Positions 13,482 to 21,936 of a stretch of 21,951 nt of DNA are shown here, piece after piece; position 1 is the first letter of the stretch; every line of letters begins with the position of its first letter. The position numbers were made by a program, and so were the translations under genes. The stretch comes from a virus, in the IMG/VR virus record IMGVR_UViG_3300010354_000778, positions 1-21,951 of that record; one strand, given 5' to 3'. The notes below the pieces were generated by a model. The model made no database searches and was not told the origin of the DNA. It saw only the letters and a list, made by a program, of their open reading frames with translations.

Positions 13482-13784
13482 ATGGCAAAAATACCAGGAA
13501 CAGTGGGTTTAGGTGGAAAAATTGCTCCTAACGACGAAAACGACAAATATCCAGTAACAGACCCAAAATATGGTTTGGGCGGTCTTAGAACAGTGGTAAG
13601 TGAAACAGAAAGAAATGAAATACCATATTTAAGACGCCAATTGGGTATGTTGGTTTATGTAAGTTCAAATAATAATTATTATAAATTAATAAATTTAGGC
13701 ACTCAAGATGGCCCCACAGTAAATGGAGATTGGGAAATATTAACTACCACATCGTCTGGGGACTTGGATGCTGGAACATATTAA
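13482..13784 (+). CDS. Small virion structural protein with C-terminal DAGTY tag
   Basis: A 100-residue protein. The run GLGGLRTVVSETERNEIPYL..GMLVYVSSNNNYYKL..GDWEIL follows the small domain common in phage tail and fibre proteins ('G-x-R-x-V-x-T-x-x-x-R-D-x-I-P..GMLVYV..Y-x-L..W'), which as I recall is a recurrent virion-surface or connector module. It ends DLDAGTY, a tail shared in form with three later proteins of this block. GGAG at 13471-13474 lies 7 nt before the ATG, and the start is 3 nt after the previous stop. A structural role is likely; the exact location in the virion is unknown. Confidence 0.78.
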   Translation: MAKIPGTVGLGGKIAPNDENDKYPVTDPKYGLGGLRTVVSETERNEIPYLRRQLGMLVYVSSNNNYYKLINLGTQDGPTVNGDWEILTTTSSGDLDAGTY

Positions 13785-13786
13785 AT

Positions 13787-13794
13787 TATAAATA
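13787..13794 (+). promoter_or_regulatory. T4-type late promoter box TATAAATA upstream of the 1683-residue fibre gene
   Basis: An exact consensus box in the 43-bp intergenic gap. The predicted start near 13800 gives a leader of about 28 nt that contains GGAG at 13814-13817, well spaced from the ATG at 13828. This is the most convincing late promoter in the window, together with the one at 21908. Confidence 0.65.
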
Positions 13795-13827
13795 TAAGTA
13801 GTATAGATTATCCGGAGATATTAAAAA

Positions 13828-16800
13828 ATGCCAAAAATTCAAATAAAACGCGGTATCACAGATCCAGGAGCAAGTACTTTAACCTCTGCAGGAGAACTTG
13901 CAGTTAATACTAGTGATAAGAAATTTTTTATTAAAACTGCAACCGATAGCACCACTGCACCTATTTGGATGGGTGCACAAATTGTAAATACAGTTAATGA
14001 CTGGAGCAGTGCTGATTTAAGCAAACAGGTACTTACGGGTACTGCGACACGAGATAGAATTAGAAATGCTCCTGAATTATTATTTAATAGTACCGGTACT
14101 ATTGGTGCGTCATTTGGTATTTATAGTCTTAACGGATACATGTGGAATTTTGCAAATAGTGAAATTAATTTTAATAATTCTACATTAAAAAATGCTCCAA
14201 CTCCAGCGTTTGATGGCGATGTTGCAAATAAAAAATACGTAGATAATATCGCAACAGGAATTAGATTTAAAGCTGCAGTAAATAATATTATGTTTGAAGA
14301 TGGTTACGGAAACGCAACTATACCAACATACACAGAAGCAGTAAGTGCAGACTATGTTAGAACACTAAAAACTGAAGTTTATACTCCAGATGCGCCAGCA
14401 CAACCATTTTATGGTTATGCTAGATTTGATATTACGCCGCAGAATAACGATGTCACAGAAACTCTACAAGGTGGAGTTACAATAACTAATTTTCAAATTG
14501 GTGCTACAGTAAAATTAGGTGGAGTTATAATAGGAAAAATTACTAACATATCCCCATTGTATTCAGCGAATGTAAATGAAAGCGTAAAAATTAGAAATGG
14601 TGCTACTAGCACCATCACACATGTGTCTGGAAACGTTACAATCACATTAGATTCAAAGACACCGAGCTCATATACATCTACTCCAAATACTACTTCAATT
14701 ACAATAACAAATGAAGGTAGGGGAGACACATTAACTACTACAGGATCAATAAACTTAGCAGATATAGATTATGCCTCAGTCTGCACAATAAACTCCACAA
14801 CAGGACAACAAACTTGGTCTAATTTTGCAATTAAACCAAACGATAGAGTTCTTGTTAAAGTTTTTTCAGGCTCTGAAGCATATAAAAATGGTATTTACGT
14901 TGTACAAACTGCAGGTACAATAAATATACCATCCTCTATTCTGGGTCCGGGAATGCAAGGAGCCGGTAATAGCAAAATAACGGGAAATGATGTAGTAAAA
15001 CTAAGAGGCGACACTACAAATCAAAACTTATTTTCGCAAAATACTCCTTCAGATATAGATCCAACAACAACTAATAAAGGAACATGTTATCCAACAACAA
15101 CCGGAACAGATTATGGTTATAATTCTAGTACTGGTTTTTGGGAAGACAGTGCAACACCAGCAGGATGGACTTTAGTAAGAGCTACAGATTTTGATATATG
15201 GAACGAAATACCTGGTTCTATTGTTTATGTAAAAGTAGGAACAAATGGCAAATCTAATTGGATTTGTTTGGCAGAAAAAGATATTATAGGAGGAACTTGG
15301 TTAGCAGGCAGTACCTATAATGAATTAGGAAATTCCTCCTATGGTATAGGATTTGGTGAATTTTCAACTGCAGGTGGAATGACCACAACTTATCCTTTAT
15401 ATTCTGATGGAAATAATCTTGGTTTAAATTATATGAGACCATTAACTACGGATCCTATGATGGGAACGTATTTAACATTAGATATAAGACGATATAATGA
15501 TCAAACAAGTTCTGCTAGTGCATATACTATAACTGATATTTCTAGTGATACTGATGTATTAAATAAACCACTATATCTAGGTTACGACACTACTTCAGGT
15601 GCCGAAGGTTATTACTTATATCCAAACCCAAATGCAGGGTCAAGTATTCAAGAATTAGGCACTAGTGATGGCACTGTTACTTTTACTTTTGCTAAGGGAA
15701 GTGGTGATGATAGTATTTATGCAGATAGAGTACAAAATCTTATAACTCAAACAAATGGTCCGATGAAATATGATACTGCTACTGGTTCCCCAATTATAAA
15801 TGGCAATTTAGTTGTAAATGGCCAAGCAGTTGCTTCTAATTTTAAATTTAGTGAGCCTGTAATTACTTCTGCAAGTACTTTTTCTAAATCTAGCAGCGAC
15901 GTTATCTTAGTTGGTCAACAAATCAGTGCAATAACTACTGCAGGCACTAACGGGATTACTGCTACTTTAAGGTCTCATAATGATAGCTCTGAATATGCAT
16001 ATAGTCTAGATGATGAGTTTACAACAAATACCGGTGCAGACTATCCAATAGTCACTTCGGTAACATCCAACTCATTTACTTTAGATAAACCACTACGGCC
16101 ATTTCCAGCACCGGCAGATGTCAGTATATCTGGAGTAAATGTTTATAATACAACAATTATAGGCACAACAGCACCAGTATCAAATGAGTATCCTCTTACA
16201 AGCGCAACCCCATATACTACGAGAACAGGTGATCCTGTTGTTGTAAATAATAATATTGGCAGCAATATTTTATCGGGAACAATATATTATGCTATTGTAA
16301 ATCTGTCTACTCAACGTATAGCATTTGCTTCTTCTTATGCAAATGCGATTGCAGGAATAAAAATAACATCAACCACTGCCGCACCTTCAGGCACAACTGC
16401 AATTACTTATCAATTTACATCTACAAACCACGGATTAAGTAATGGGCAGCAAGTATATTATAATAGTACCGGAAACCCAGCAGGAAACCACACAAACAAT
16501 TCAGTTTATTATGTAACCAGTGTCTCTACAAATGCATTTAGATTAGCATCAACAAGTGCTATTGCCGCTGGTTCAACAAATGGTGTTAGTGATTTAGGAT
16601 TATTGTCAACATTACCAACAAGCACCACACACAAAGTAATTAAAAATATTATTCCAGCAAATACTGAAGCACTAAAAGTTAGAACTGGAAAAATTATAAT
16701 TTCTAGCACAACACAACCCACTCTTCCTGTTCAACTCTTTAATACAGCAAATTATGTTGAAACTGGTGCATTGAATCTAACTGGAAAGTTCCTAAAATTA

Positions 16801-18879
16801 GGAACTGGTACACAAAGAGGAACTGGTGCAGCACAATTTACTCCAGCAGCAGATCAAAATAGAATTTTGGCAAATGTTCAAACGTCTATTACTTATACAA
16901 TATCTAGTTTAAATACTACAACATCTGAATTAGCAATAACCCCAACTGGAACAAAATTACCAACAGGAACTGCTGTTAAATTTTCCACTACATCATCAAT
17001 AACTGGATTGACAAATAACAGTACATATTATGTAATCAATGTTTTAGATGGCTCATCTAATCCTACTAGTGTTGTTAAATTAGCAACAACAAAAGATGAG
17101 GCATTAAACGATGATGCAATATCTTTAACAAGCACCCTAGCTGCTGGTACACACCAATTAATTGAAGAATCTCAATTAAGAGCAGCAGAATTAAGATTTA
17201 ATACTTCAAGTGGTTGGCAAATTAGTAAGACACCTGTTGGTGATAATAGTTCATATGAAGGGTCTCCAACTTACTTTAACTTGGCAACACAAGATGGGAC
17301 AGAAACTTTAACCAATAAAAGTTTAACATCCCCAACTTTAACAACACCAATACTAGGAACACCAGCATCCGGAACTTTAACAAATTGTACAGGATTACCA
17401 ATAAATGGTTTAGTTAGCAGCACTTCATTGGCTTTAGGTGTTGGTAGTATAGAATTAGGGCATGCTTCTGATACAACAATTACAAGAGTTAGTGGTGGCA
17501 AGATTGCTGTTGAAGGTGCCAACATAGCAACGGAACAATATGTTCTAGATAATACAGGCGGTGCAGTTTATAGTTCAGTTTCAAATGCTTCTGTAAGAGC
17601 AATAACTGGAACTATAACATATACCCATTCGTCTGGTTCAAGCACAATAGCAGTTACAGCAGGTGGTGATTTAAATACTGATTTTGAAGGAACATTTACT
17701 ACTACTGGCGCTAGATTATTAGTTAAAAATCAAGCCACTGCAGGTCAAAATGGTATCTATACTATAACATCATATACTAGTAATTCTGTTTATACGCTCA
17801 CAAGAGCTGCAGATTTTGATAGTTCTGCAGAAAGCAGAGCGGGTGGTATAGTATTTGTTAGTGGTGGAACAACTCAAGCAAATACTTCGTGGGGCGTATT
17901 GCTCACATCTGTTATTACAAGTGCGGCTTGGACAGCTGGACCAACAACTTTAGTAATTAACTGGGGACAAACCTCTGCTCCTGGTGCAGGGACAACGTAT
18001 TCTGCAGGAACTGGCTTAACGCTTACGTCAACAACATTTGCCGTTGATAGTGCAACGATACCGTATTTAGCAAATAATAATACATTTTCTGGTAATAATA
18101 CATTTACTGGTGACATAACATTAAATACTGCTAGCAAATCATTAACAATAGGTAGTACTTCTGCAGGGTTGAGTGTTGCAGGCACCACAACATTAAGTGG
18201 TACTACAAATCTAACAGGCGCAACAACTTTGACAAACGCCGGTGGTCTTACATTACGACGAGCAGCAAATCAAGACGGAATTATTCTTAATGGTAGAGCA
18301 GGTGGAACAGCCGGTCATACAGTAACCTTTACACCAACAACACTCAATGGCAGCAGAACAATAACATTACCTGATGTAACCGGAACACTTATAACAGATG
18401 GCAATTTGTCTGCAATTACATCAGTTGGAACATTAAGTGGGTTGACTGTATCTAAATCAAGTGTCAATACAGCAACTTTAACAAATACTGCACTAACTGC
18501 AAATAATTCTATTTTAGTGTTGCACAAGAGCCCAACAAGCGGAACAGATTCCAGCACATATTCAGAAATAAATCTAAAATATACTACATCTGGCGGTACC
18601 GTAACCGATAGATTCTTTGGCATGAAATCTGGAGGAAATGTATATGTTGCTTCTGCAAATGGTGGAACAACTCCATTATTAGAAATTACAACTGCTGGTG
18701 TACTCAGCATAAATAATGGAGCAACTCTAACTTCTGATGCCGCTGCAGATTCAAATCAAGGCAGATTAACTTTAAATTACAATATGAATGTTGCATCATC
18801 AAGAGGCTATAAAGTAAATGGAACTACAGTTATAGATGGTTCTAATGTTTTTGTAGATATGGACTGTGGAACTTATTGA
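13828..18879 (+). CDS. Large tail fibre / receptor-binding adhesin (1683 residues)
   Basis: A very long Thr/Ser/Asn-rich beta protein, probably a trimeric fibre or adhesin that contacts the host. Residues 1-50 (MPKIQIKRG..GELAVNTSDKKFFI) are the phage fibre attachment module, repeated in the 19181 gene. Further along: NKKYVDN at about 134-140; a DRVLVK..NGIYVV..RATDFD domain at about 335-485; a block of three related GxxV..YYV..LA repeats at about 798-1111; the fibre motif TLTNKSLTSPTLTTPILGTP at about 1153-1172; a second YVLDN plus RLLVKN..NGIYTI..RAADFD domain from about 1238; and FSGNNTFTGD, ITLPDVTGTL and GYKVNGTTVID near the C-terminus. It ends DMDCGTY. No intramolecular chaperone or peptidase domain is visible. 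A late promoter and good GGAG precede it. Confidence 0.88.
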   Translation: MPKIQIKRGITDPGASTLTSAGELAVNTSDKKFFIKTATDSTTAPIWMGAQIVNTVNDWSSADLSKQVLTGTATRDRIRNAPELLFNSTGTIGASFGIYSLNGYMWNFANSEINFNNSTLKNAPTPAFDGDVANKKYVDNIATGIRFKAAVNNIMFEDGYGNATIPTYTEAVSADYVRTLKTEVYTPDAPAQPFYGYARFDITPQNNDVTETLQGGVTITNFQIGATVKLGGVIIGKITNISPLYSANVNESVKIRNGATSTITHVSGNVTITLDSKTPSSYTSTPNTTSITITNEGRGDTLTTTGSINLADIDYASVCTINSTTGQQTWSNFAIKPNDRVLVKVFSGSEAYKNGIYVVQTAGTINIPSSILGPGMQGAGNSKITGNDVVKLRGDTTNQNLFSQNTPSDIDPTTTNKGTCYPTTTGTDYGYNSSTGFWEDSATPAGWTLVRATDFDIWNEIPGSIVYVKVGTNGKSNWICLAEKDIIGGTWLAGSTYNELGNSSYGIGFGEFSTAGGMTTTYPLYSDGNNLGLNYMRPLTTDPMMGTYLTLDIRRYNDQTSSASAYTITDISSDTDVLNKPLYLGYDTTSGAEGYYLYPNPNAGSSIQELGTSDGTVTFTFAKGSGDDSIYADRVQNLITQTNGPMKYDTATGSPIINGNLVVNGQAVASNFKFSEPVITSASTFSKSSSDVILVGQQISAITTAGTNGITATLRSHNDSSEYAYSLDDEFTTNTGADYPIVTSVTSNSFTLDKPLRPFPAPADVSISGVNVYNTTIIGTTAPVSNEYPLTSATPYTTRTGDPVVVNNNIGSNILSGTIYYAIVNLSTQRIAFASSYANAIAGIKITSTTAAPSGTTAITYQFTSTNHGLSNGQQVYYNSTGNPAGNHTNNSVYYVTSVSTNAFRLASTSAIAAGSTNGVSDLGLLSTLPTSTTHKVIKNIIPANTEALKVRTGKIIISSTTQPTLPVQLFNTANYVETGALNLTGKFLKLGTGTQRGTGAAQFTPAADQNRILANVQTSITYTISSLNTTTSELAITPTGTKLPTGTAVKFSTTSSITGLTNNSTYYVINVLDGSSNPTSVVKLATTKDEALNDDAISLTSTLAAGTHQLIEESQLRAAELRFNTSSGWQISKTPVGDNSSYEGSPTYFNLATQDGTETLTNKSLTSPTLTTPILGTPASGTLTNCTGLPINGLVSSTSLALGVGSIELGHASDTTITRVSGGKIAVEGANIATEQYVLDNTGGAVYSSVSNASVRAITGTITYTHSSGSSTIAVTAGGDLNTDFEGTFTTTGARLLVKNQATAGQNGIYTITSYTSNSVYTLTRAADFDSSAESRAGGIVFVSGGTTQANTSWGVLLTSVITSAAWTAGPTTLVINWGQTSAPGAGTTYSAGTGLTLTSTTFAVDSATIPYLANNNTFSGNNTFTGDITLNTASKSLTIGSTSAGLSVAGTTTLSGTTNLTGATTLTNAGGLTLRRAANQDGIILNGRAGGTAGHTVTFTPTTLNGSRTITLPDVTGTLITDGNLSAITSVGTLSGLTVSKSSVNTATLTNTALTANNSILVLHKSPTSGTDSSTYSEINLKYTTSGGTVTDRFFGMKSGGNVYVASANGGTTPLLEITTAGVLSINNGATLTSDAAADSNQGRLTLNYNMNVASSRGYKVNGTTVIDGSNVFVDMDCGTY
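14830..15285 (+). repeat. First copy of the 'NGIY..RA-DFD' fibre module
   Basis: Encodes DRVLVKVFSGSEAYKNGIYV, then after an insertion LVRATDFD and a GSIVYVKVGT..WICLAE end. The same order of elements recurs at 17708-17910 in the same gene. The first copy is much longer owing to a Gly/Thr-rich insertion. Confidence 0.6.
16219..16374 (+). repeat. Fibre beta-repeat, copy 1
   Basis: Encodes RTGDPVVVNNNIGSNILSGT, IYYAIVNLSTQRIAFASS and YANAIAGIKIT. It shares the pattern 'G-x-x-V..L-x-[GN]-x-x-[VIT]-Y-Y-[AV]-[IV]..[FL]-A..A' with two later copies. Confidence 0.55.
16420..16599 (+). repeat. Fibre beta-repeat, copy 2
   Basis: Encodes NHGLSNGQQVYYNSTGNPAG, NNSVYYVTSVSTNAFRLAST and a following Ala/Gly-rich turn. 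This is the common phage-fibre 'HGL-S-x-G-x-x-V-x-Y..Y-Y-V..F-x-L-A' unit. Confidence 0.55.
16957..17160 (+). repeat. Fibre beta-repeat, copy 3
   Basis: Encodes LPTGTAVKFSTTSSITGLTN, NSTYYVINVLDG, VVKLATTKDEAL and LTSTLAAGTHQL. The THQL end echoes LSTLPTSTTHKV after copy 2, suggesting the repeat unit extends past the YYV core. Confidence 0.5.
17708..17910 (+). repeat. Second copy of the 'NGIY..RA-DFD' fibre module
   Basis: Encodes ARLLVKNQATAGQNGIYTIT, LTRAADFDSSAESRAGGIVF and TSWGVLLT. It is the compact form of the module whose longer copy lies about 2.9 kb upstream in the same gene. Both copies follow a 'K-Y-V-D-N'-type element. Confidence 0.6.
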
Positions 18880-18892
18880 TCAAAATAATCGA

Positions 18893-18900
18893 TATATATA
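18893..18900 (+). promoter_or_regulatory. Possible late or sigma70 -10-like element (TATATATAAT) before the coiled-coil gene
   Basis: TATATATA differs from the late box by one base, and the overlapping TATAAT at 18897-18902 is a perfect -10 hexamer without a good -35 box. It lies in the 39-bp gap before the 18919 gene, with AAAGGAGA at 18905-18912. Which of the two readings applies, if either, is unclear. Confidence 0.3.
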
Positions 18901-18918
18901 ATGTAAAGGAGATAAATT

Positions 18919-19149
18919 ATGAACGATATGTCAAAATATAATGAAAGTGTAATAATTCCATACCTTCAAAAGAAATACCAAGAATTAAGTAACCAAAATA
19001 TGGTTCTTGAGGTAAATCTTTTGATGGAAAGACAAAAAAATGCGGAATTAGAATCTAAGTTAGCAGAATATACTTCTGTGGATAAACCTAAAGAAGACAA
19101 GAAAAAGAAAAAAACAACAGAAGAAGTATTAGATGCAAGCACATATTAA
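18919..19149 (+). CDS. Small coiled-coil protein with C-terminal DASTY tag
   Basis: A 76-residue charged protein between the two large fibre genes. Residues about 12-50 (VIIPYLQKKYQELSNQNMVL, EVNLLMERQKNAELESKLAE) show a heptad pattern typical of a parallel coiled coil. A Lys-rich linker follows (DKPKEDKKKKKTTEE), and it ends VLDASTY, like the C-termini of the flanking fibres. It has the strongest Shine-Dalgarno in the tail block (AAAGGAGA, 6-7 nt before ATG 18919). A Met three codons in (18928) is a less likely start. No family is recognised. Trimerising coiled coil plus shared tag suggests a fibre adaptor or assembly partner; this is inference. Confidence 0.75.
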   Translation: MNDMSKYNESVIIPYLQKKYQELSNQNMVLEVNLLMERQKNAELESKLAEYTSVDKPKEDKKKKKTTEEVLDASTY

Positions 19150-19151
19150 TT

Positions 19152-19159
19152 CTTAAATA
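19152..19159 (+). promoter_or_regulatory. Weak late-promoter-like box CTTAAATA before the 907-residue fibre
   Basis: CTTAAATA differs from TATAAATA at its first two bases. It lies in the 31-bp gap, 21 nt before the ATG at 19181. There is no clear Shine-Dalgarno after it, so this promoter call is tentative. Confidence 0.25.
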
Positions 19160-19180
19160 GATTGGGTGTAGTTTTTTATT

Positions 19181-21904
19181 ATGCCTCCAGTATTAAAAAT
19201 AAAAAGATCAGCAACATCGGGATCGGCCCCTGCATCACTTTCTGATGGAGAACTTGCTGTAAATACTACTGATAAAAAATTATACGTAGGAACTTCCGGA
19301 AGCGTTGTAGAATTGACTGGTGGTGCAGGTGGAGGTATCACTTCTATAGGATTAAATGTTCCTTCTTCTATATTTACTTCTAATGGAACAATAACATCAA
19401 ATGGAAGTTTAGGGTTTAGTTTAAATAATCAAAACGCTAATCTTATTTTTGCATCTCCAGACAATACATCAGGTGCCCCAAGTTTTAGAACATTAGTGCC
19501 GAAAGATCTAGCAGCAAGTGGAACCGCTAATCAATATCTTCAAATAAATAGTTCAGGCAATTTAGTTTGGAATACGATTTCTACTTCTGGCGGTGCCCCA
19601 TCCGGCACAAATGGTCAAATACAGCTTGTGGTGAAAGATGGTGGAGTATTTGATTCATTAACAAATTTTCAAATATTAACAAATTCTTCTTATTTTTTTA
19701 AGAACAATATAATAACAGTTCCAACGCAAAATACAACATATAGTAAAATTAATTTTCCATTTAATAATATATTTTCAGAAAATGATATCGTGGGAATATC
19801 CACTGGTGGTGGAGCAACTACTAATTATGTAATTAGAAATGTAACTAATACTTCTTTTAAAACTTATGCATTACCAACATCTTCCGGATCAGCTATAGGT
19901 TCATTAGAAACATTAAGTGGCTCAAATACTTCGTCTATACAATTATCGCCACCTAGCAATTCCACTACTCCTCTATTTTTCACAGGAACACTTAAAACCC
20001 CTGCTGGAACTGCTCCATCAACAATAACAGTCGCTACTGCTATTGTTGGTAATTTTAAAGTAGGTATGCAAATAACTAGTGGTGTTAGACCTGTAATTAT
20101 TAGAGGGTGCATAGTCGATACAACTAGTCAAAACAGCGTGTCGCTATATGATAGTATACCAACTACAACAGGAATTCTTGCTAATTGTTATGTTGATGTT
20201 TTAAAAAATGAATTATCTACAGATGCTAGTGCAAACAATGCACAAACAAATGCAATTACTTGCGTATTTGCTTCGCCAAACACTTATATATCAAGCGCTA
20301 ATACAACCACAAGAATTGTAACTTTTAATCAAAATATTTTAGGTAGATTTAATACAGATACTACATCCGGAAGTGGAGTCATACTTAAAAAAAGCGATAC
20401 TGAAACAACTATGGATATTGTAGTATATCAAAAAGGCGCGATGCGTTCAAATACCTACATAACTCACATAGATGCAGCAACCGGAATTCTTACATTAAAT
20501 CAAAGACAGCATAACGCAACAGATACGGCTGGTGTGACCCTAACTGGATATGCAACATTTCCGGAAAGAAACGTATTTTCTTTTGGAACACCTTTATACA
20601 AAACTACATCAGAAATAATAACAAACGAAAGTATTTGTTTAATTAAACAAATAAATGATGCTAATAGAAATTTAGAACAAAAAATTTTATTTAAAGCCCC
20701 AGAAGCATATACAATCAGTGTTAGTGCTATTTCAACAGCAACAGTAACACTGTCCGTAAAAAATAATTTAATAGAAATGTGTGTTGGAGATATTATATTA
20801 TATGGAACAAGCACAAGTGGAACAACCCAATTAACTCCAACAACATTAACTTATATAAAAAGCATAAATTACAATAATGGAACAATAACTTTAAATTCTG
20901 CGACGGAATTAACCGGAGCGACTCAATTAACAATCAGATCTTCTAGATATGTAAAAAGTGTAATTGAACACAGATCGTTTCCTTATGACTCATATAACCC
21001 AACAAATAGATTTAATCATTCAAATATTATAAAATATGCTCGCGATACTGGTGGTTCTGGCTCTTTAGATTACGATTTAAGTTCAGTATCATATGAAAAA
21101 ACATTATTTGATGTGCAAAAAGGATCTGGAAATAATTTAGGATCAATAAATGATATGGGTTTATATATTTGTAGCGATACTTCTATAAAAATAGGAATAT
21201 CTGCTATTTCTAGAGGAGCAAATGTTGATAATAAGTCTATAAAAGAACCTATAGATAGTATTTTACCACACATTTCTATAGAACCACTCAAATATACTTC
21301 AGATTATTACAATGGTATATATTTTAAAAATGTTCCAGTAAATAATGATCCTTTAGACAATTCAAATTATTTTTATGTTATGGGGTGCAAATCTGCAACT
21401 CCAAGAAAAAATGATGGAGCTAATTTTTTAACTTGGTATAGACTGTCTGCAACTAGTATTTCTAGTTTGATTGGTGGCCCCGGTACCACAGTAAACCCTA
21501 AAGAAGAAATAAATGAAATAACTGGATTGCCAGAATTAGTTATTTCTTTAGCAGATGAAGTCCCAATAAATACCTCTTTGACAGTTCCTCTAATTAAAGG
21601 AACTGCTGGTGGAGATTTAAATATCACAACAGAATCGCCCGATTCAAATATAGTTTTATCGATTCCACAAAGCAATACAGATGTAGTTTTATCTACAGGA
21701 AATGTATATATTACTTCTGGGTTAGATGCTGGTGATGTTTATGTACAATCAGCAGAAGATGTATATCTAACTTCACAAAATGTAAGAGTTTCTGGTAATT
21801 TAATTGTAGATGGCTATATTCAATCAGGAACAGGCTTTCAGGGTGACAATACTGACGCAGAAGAGCCAATTACTGGTCTTGTCATGGATGGGGGCACTTT
21901 CTGA
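19181..21904 (+). CDS. Second tail fibre / adhesin sharing the N-terminal attachment module (907 residues)
   Basis: A Thr/Ser/Asn-rich beta fibre protein. Residues 1-50 (MPPVLKIKRSATSGSAPASL, SDGELAVNTTDKKLYVG) duplicate the attachment module of the 1683-residue fibre, so both probably dock on the same part of the tail. Next come a Gly-rich linker, ITSIGLNVPSSIFTSNGTIT and KDLAASGTANQYLQINSSGN, a common fibre motif. A long unique central region (about 160-800) has beta-rich repeats around SSIQLSPPSNS, RIVTFNQNILGRF and HRSFPYDSYNPTN, and is the likely host-contact part. The C-terminal LTVPLIKGTAGGDLNITTES..VYITS..VYVQSAEDVYLTS..VRVSGNLIVDGYIQ repeats are typical of T4-like fibres, and it ends VMDGGTF. 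No clear ribosome-binding site precedes the ATG. Confidence 0.87.
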   Translation: MPPVLKIKRSATSGSAPASLSDGELAVNTTDKKLYVGTSGSVVELTGGAGGGITSIGLNVPSSIFTSNGTITSNGSLGFSLNNQNANLIFASPDNTSGAPSFRTLVPKDLAASGTANQYLQINSSGNLVWNTISTSGGAPSGTNGQIQLVVKDGGVFDSLTNFQILTNSSYFFKNNIITVPTQNTTYSKINFPFNNIFSENDIVGISTGGGATTNYVIRNVTNTSFKTYALPTSSGSAIGSLETLSGSNTSSIQLSPPSNSTTPLFFTGTLKTPAGTAPSTITVATAIVGNFKVGMQITSGVRPVIIRGCIVDTTSQNSVSLYDSIPTTTGILANCYVDVLKNELSTDASANNAQTNAITCVFASPNTYISSANTTTRIVTFNQNILGRFNTDTTSGSGVILKKSDTETTMDIVVYQKGAMRSNTYITHIDAATGILTLNQRQHNATDTAGVTLTGYATFPERNVFSFGTPLYKTTSEIITNESICLIKQINDANRNLEQKILFKAPEAYTISVSAISTATVTLSVKNNLIEMCVGDIILYGTSTSGTTQLTPTTLTYIKSINYNNGTITLNSATELTGATQLTIRSSRYVKSVIEHRSFPYDSYNPTNRFNHSNIIKYARDTGGSGSLDYDLSSVSYEKTLFDVQKGSGNNLGSINDMGLYICSDTSIKIGISAISRGANVDNKSIKEPIDSILPHISIEPLKYTSDYYNGIYFKNVPVNNDPLDNSNYFYVMGCKSATPRKNDGANFLTWYRLSATSISSLIGGPGTTVNPKEEINEITGLPELVISLADEVPINTSLTVPLIKGTAGGDLNITTESPDSNIVLSIPQSNTDVVLSTGNVYITSGLDAGDVYVQSAEDVYLTSQNVRVSGNLIVDGYIQSGTGFQGDNTDAEEPITGLVMDGGTF

Positions 21905-21907
21905 TAT

Positions 21908-21915
21908 TATAAATA
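21908..21915 (+). promoter_or_regulatory. T4-type late promoter box TATAAATA at the window end
   Basis: An exact consensus box 4-11 nt after the fibre stop codon. The predicted start near 21921 gives a leader of about 15 nt with AGGAG at 21924-21928 before the ATG at 21937. The arrangement is that of a well-formed late gene start. Confidence 0.6.
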
Positions 21916-21936
21916 CAGTAAACAGGAGTAACAACT

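Noticed and set aside
17271-18710. Long minus-strand open frames opposite the large fibre gene
   Set aside because: The Val/Leu/Pro-rich products mirror the Thr/Asn-rich codons of the fibre gene. They have no ribosome-binding sites and no family resemblance.
13828-21904. Diversity-generating retroelement acting on the fibres
   Set aside because: No reverse transcriptase gene or template/variable repeat pair is visible in the window.
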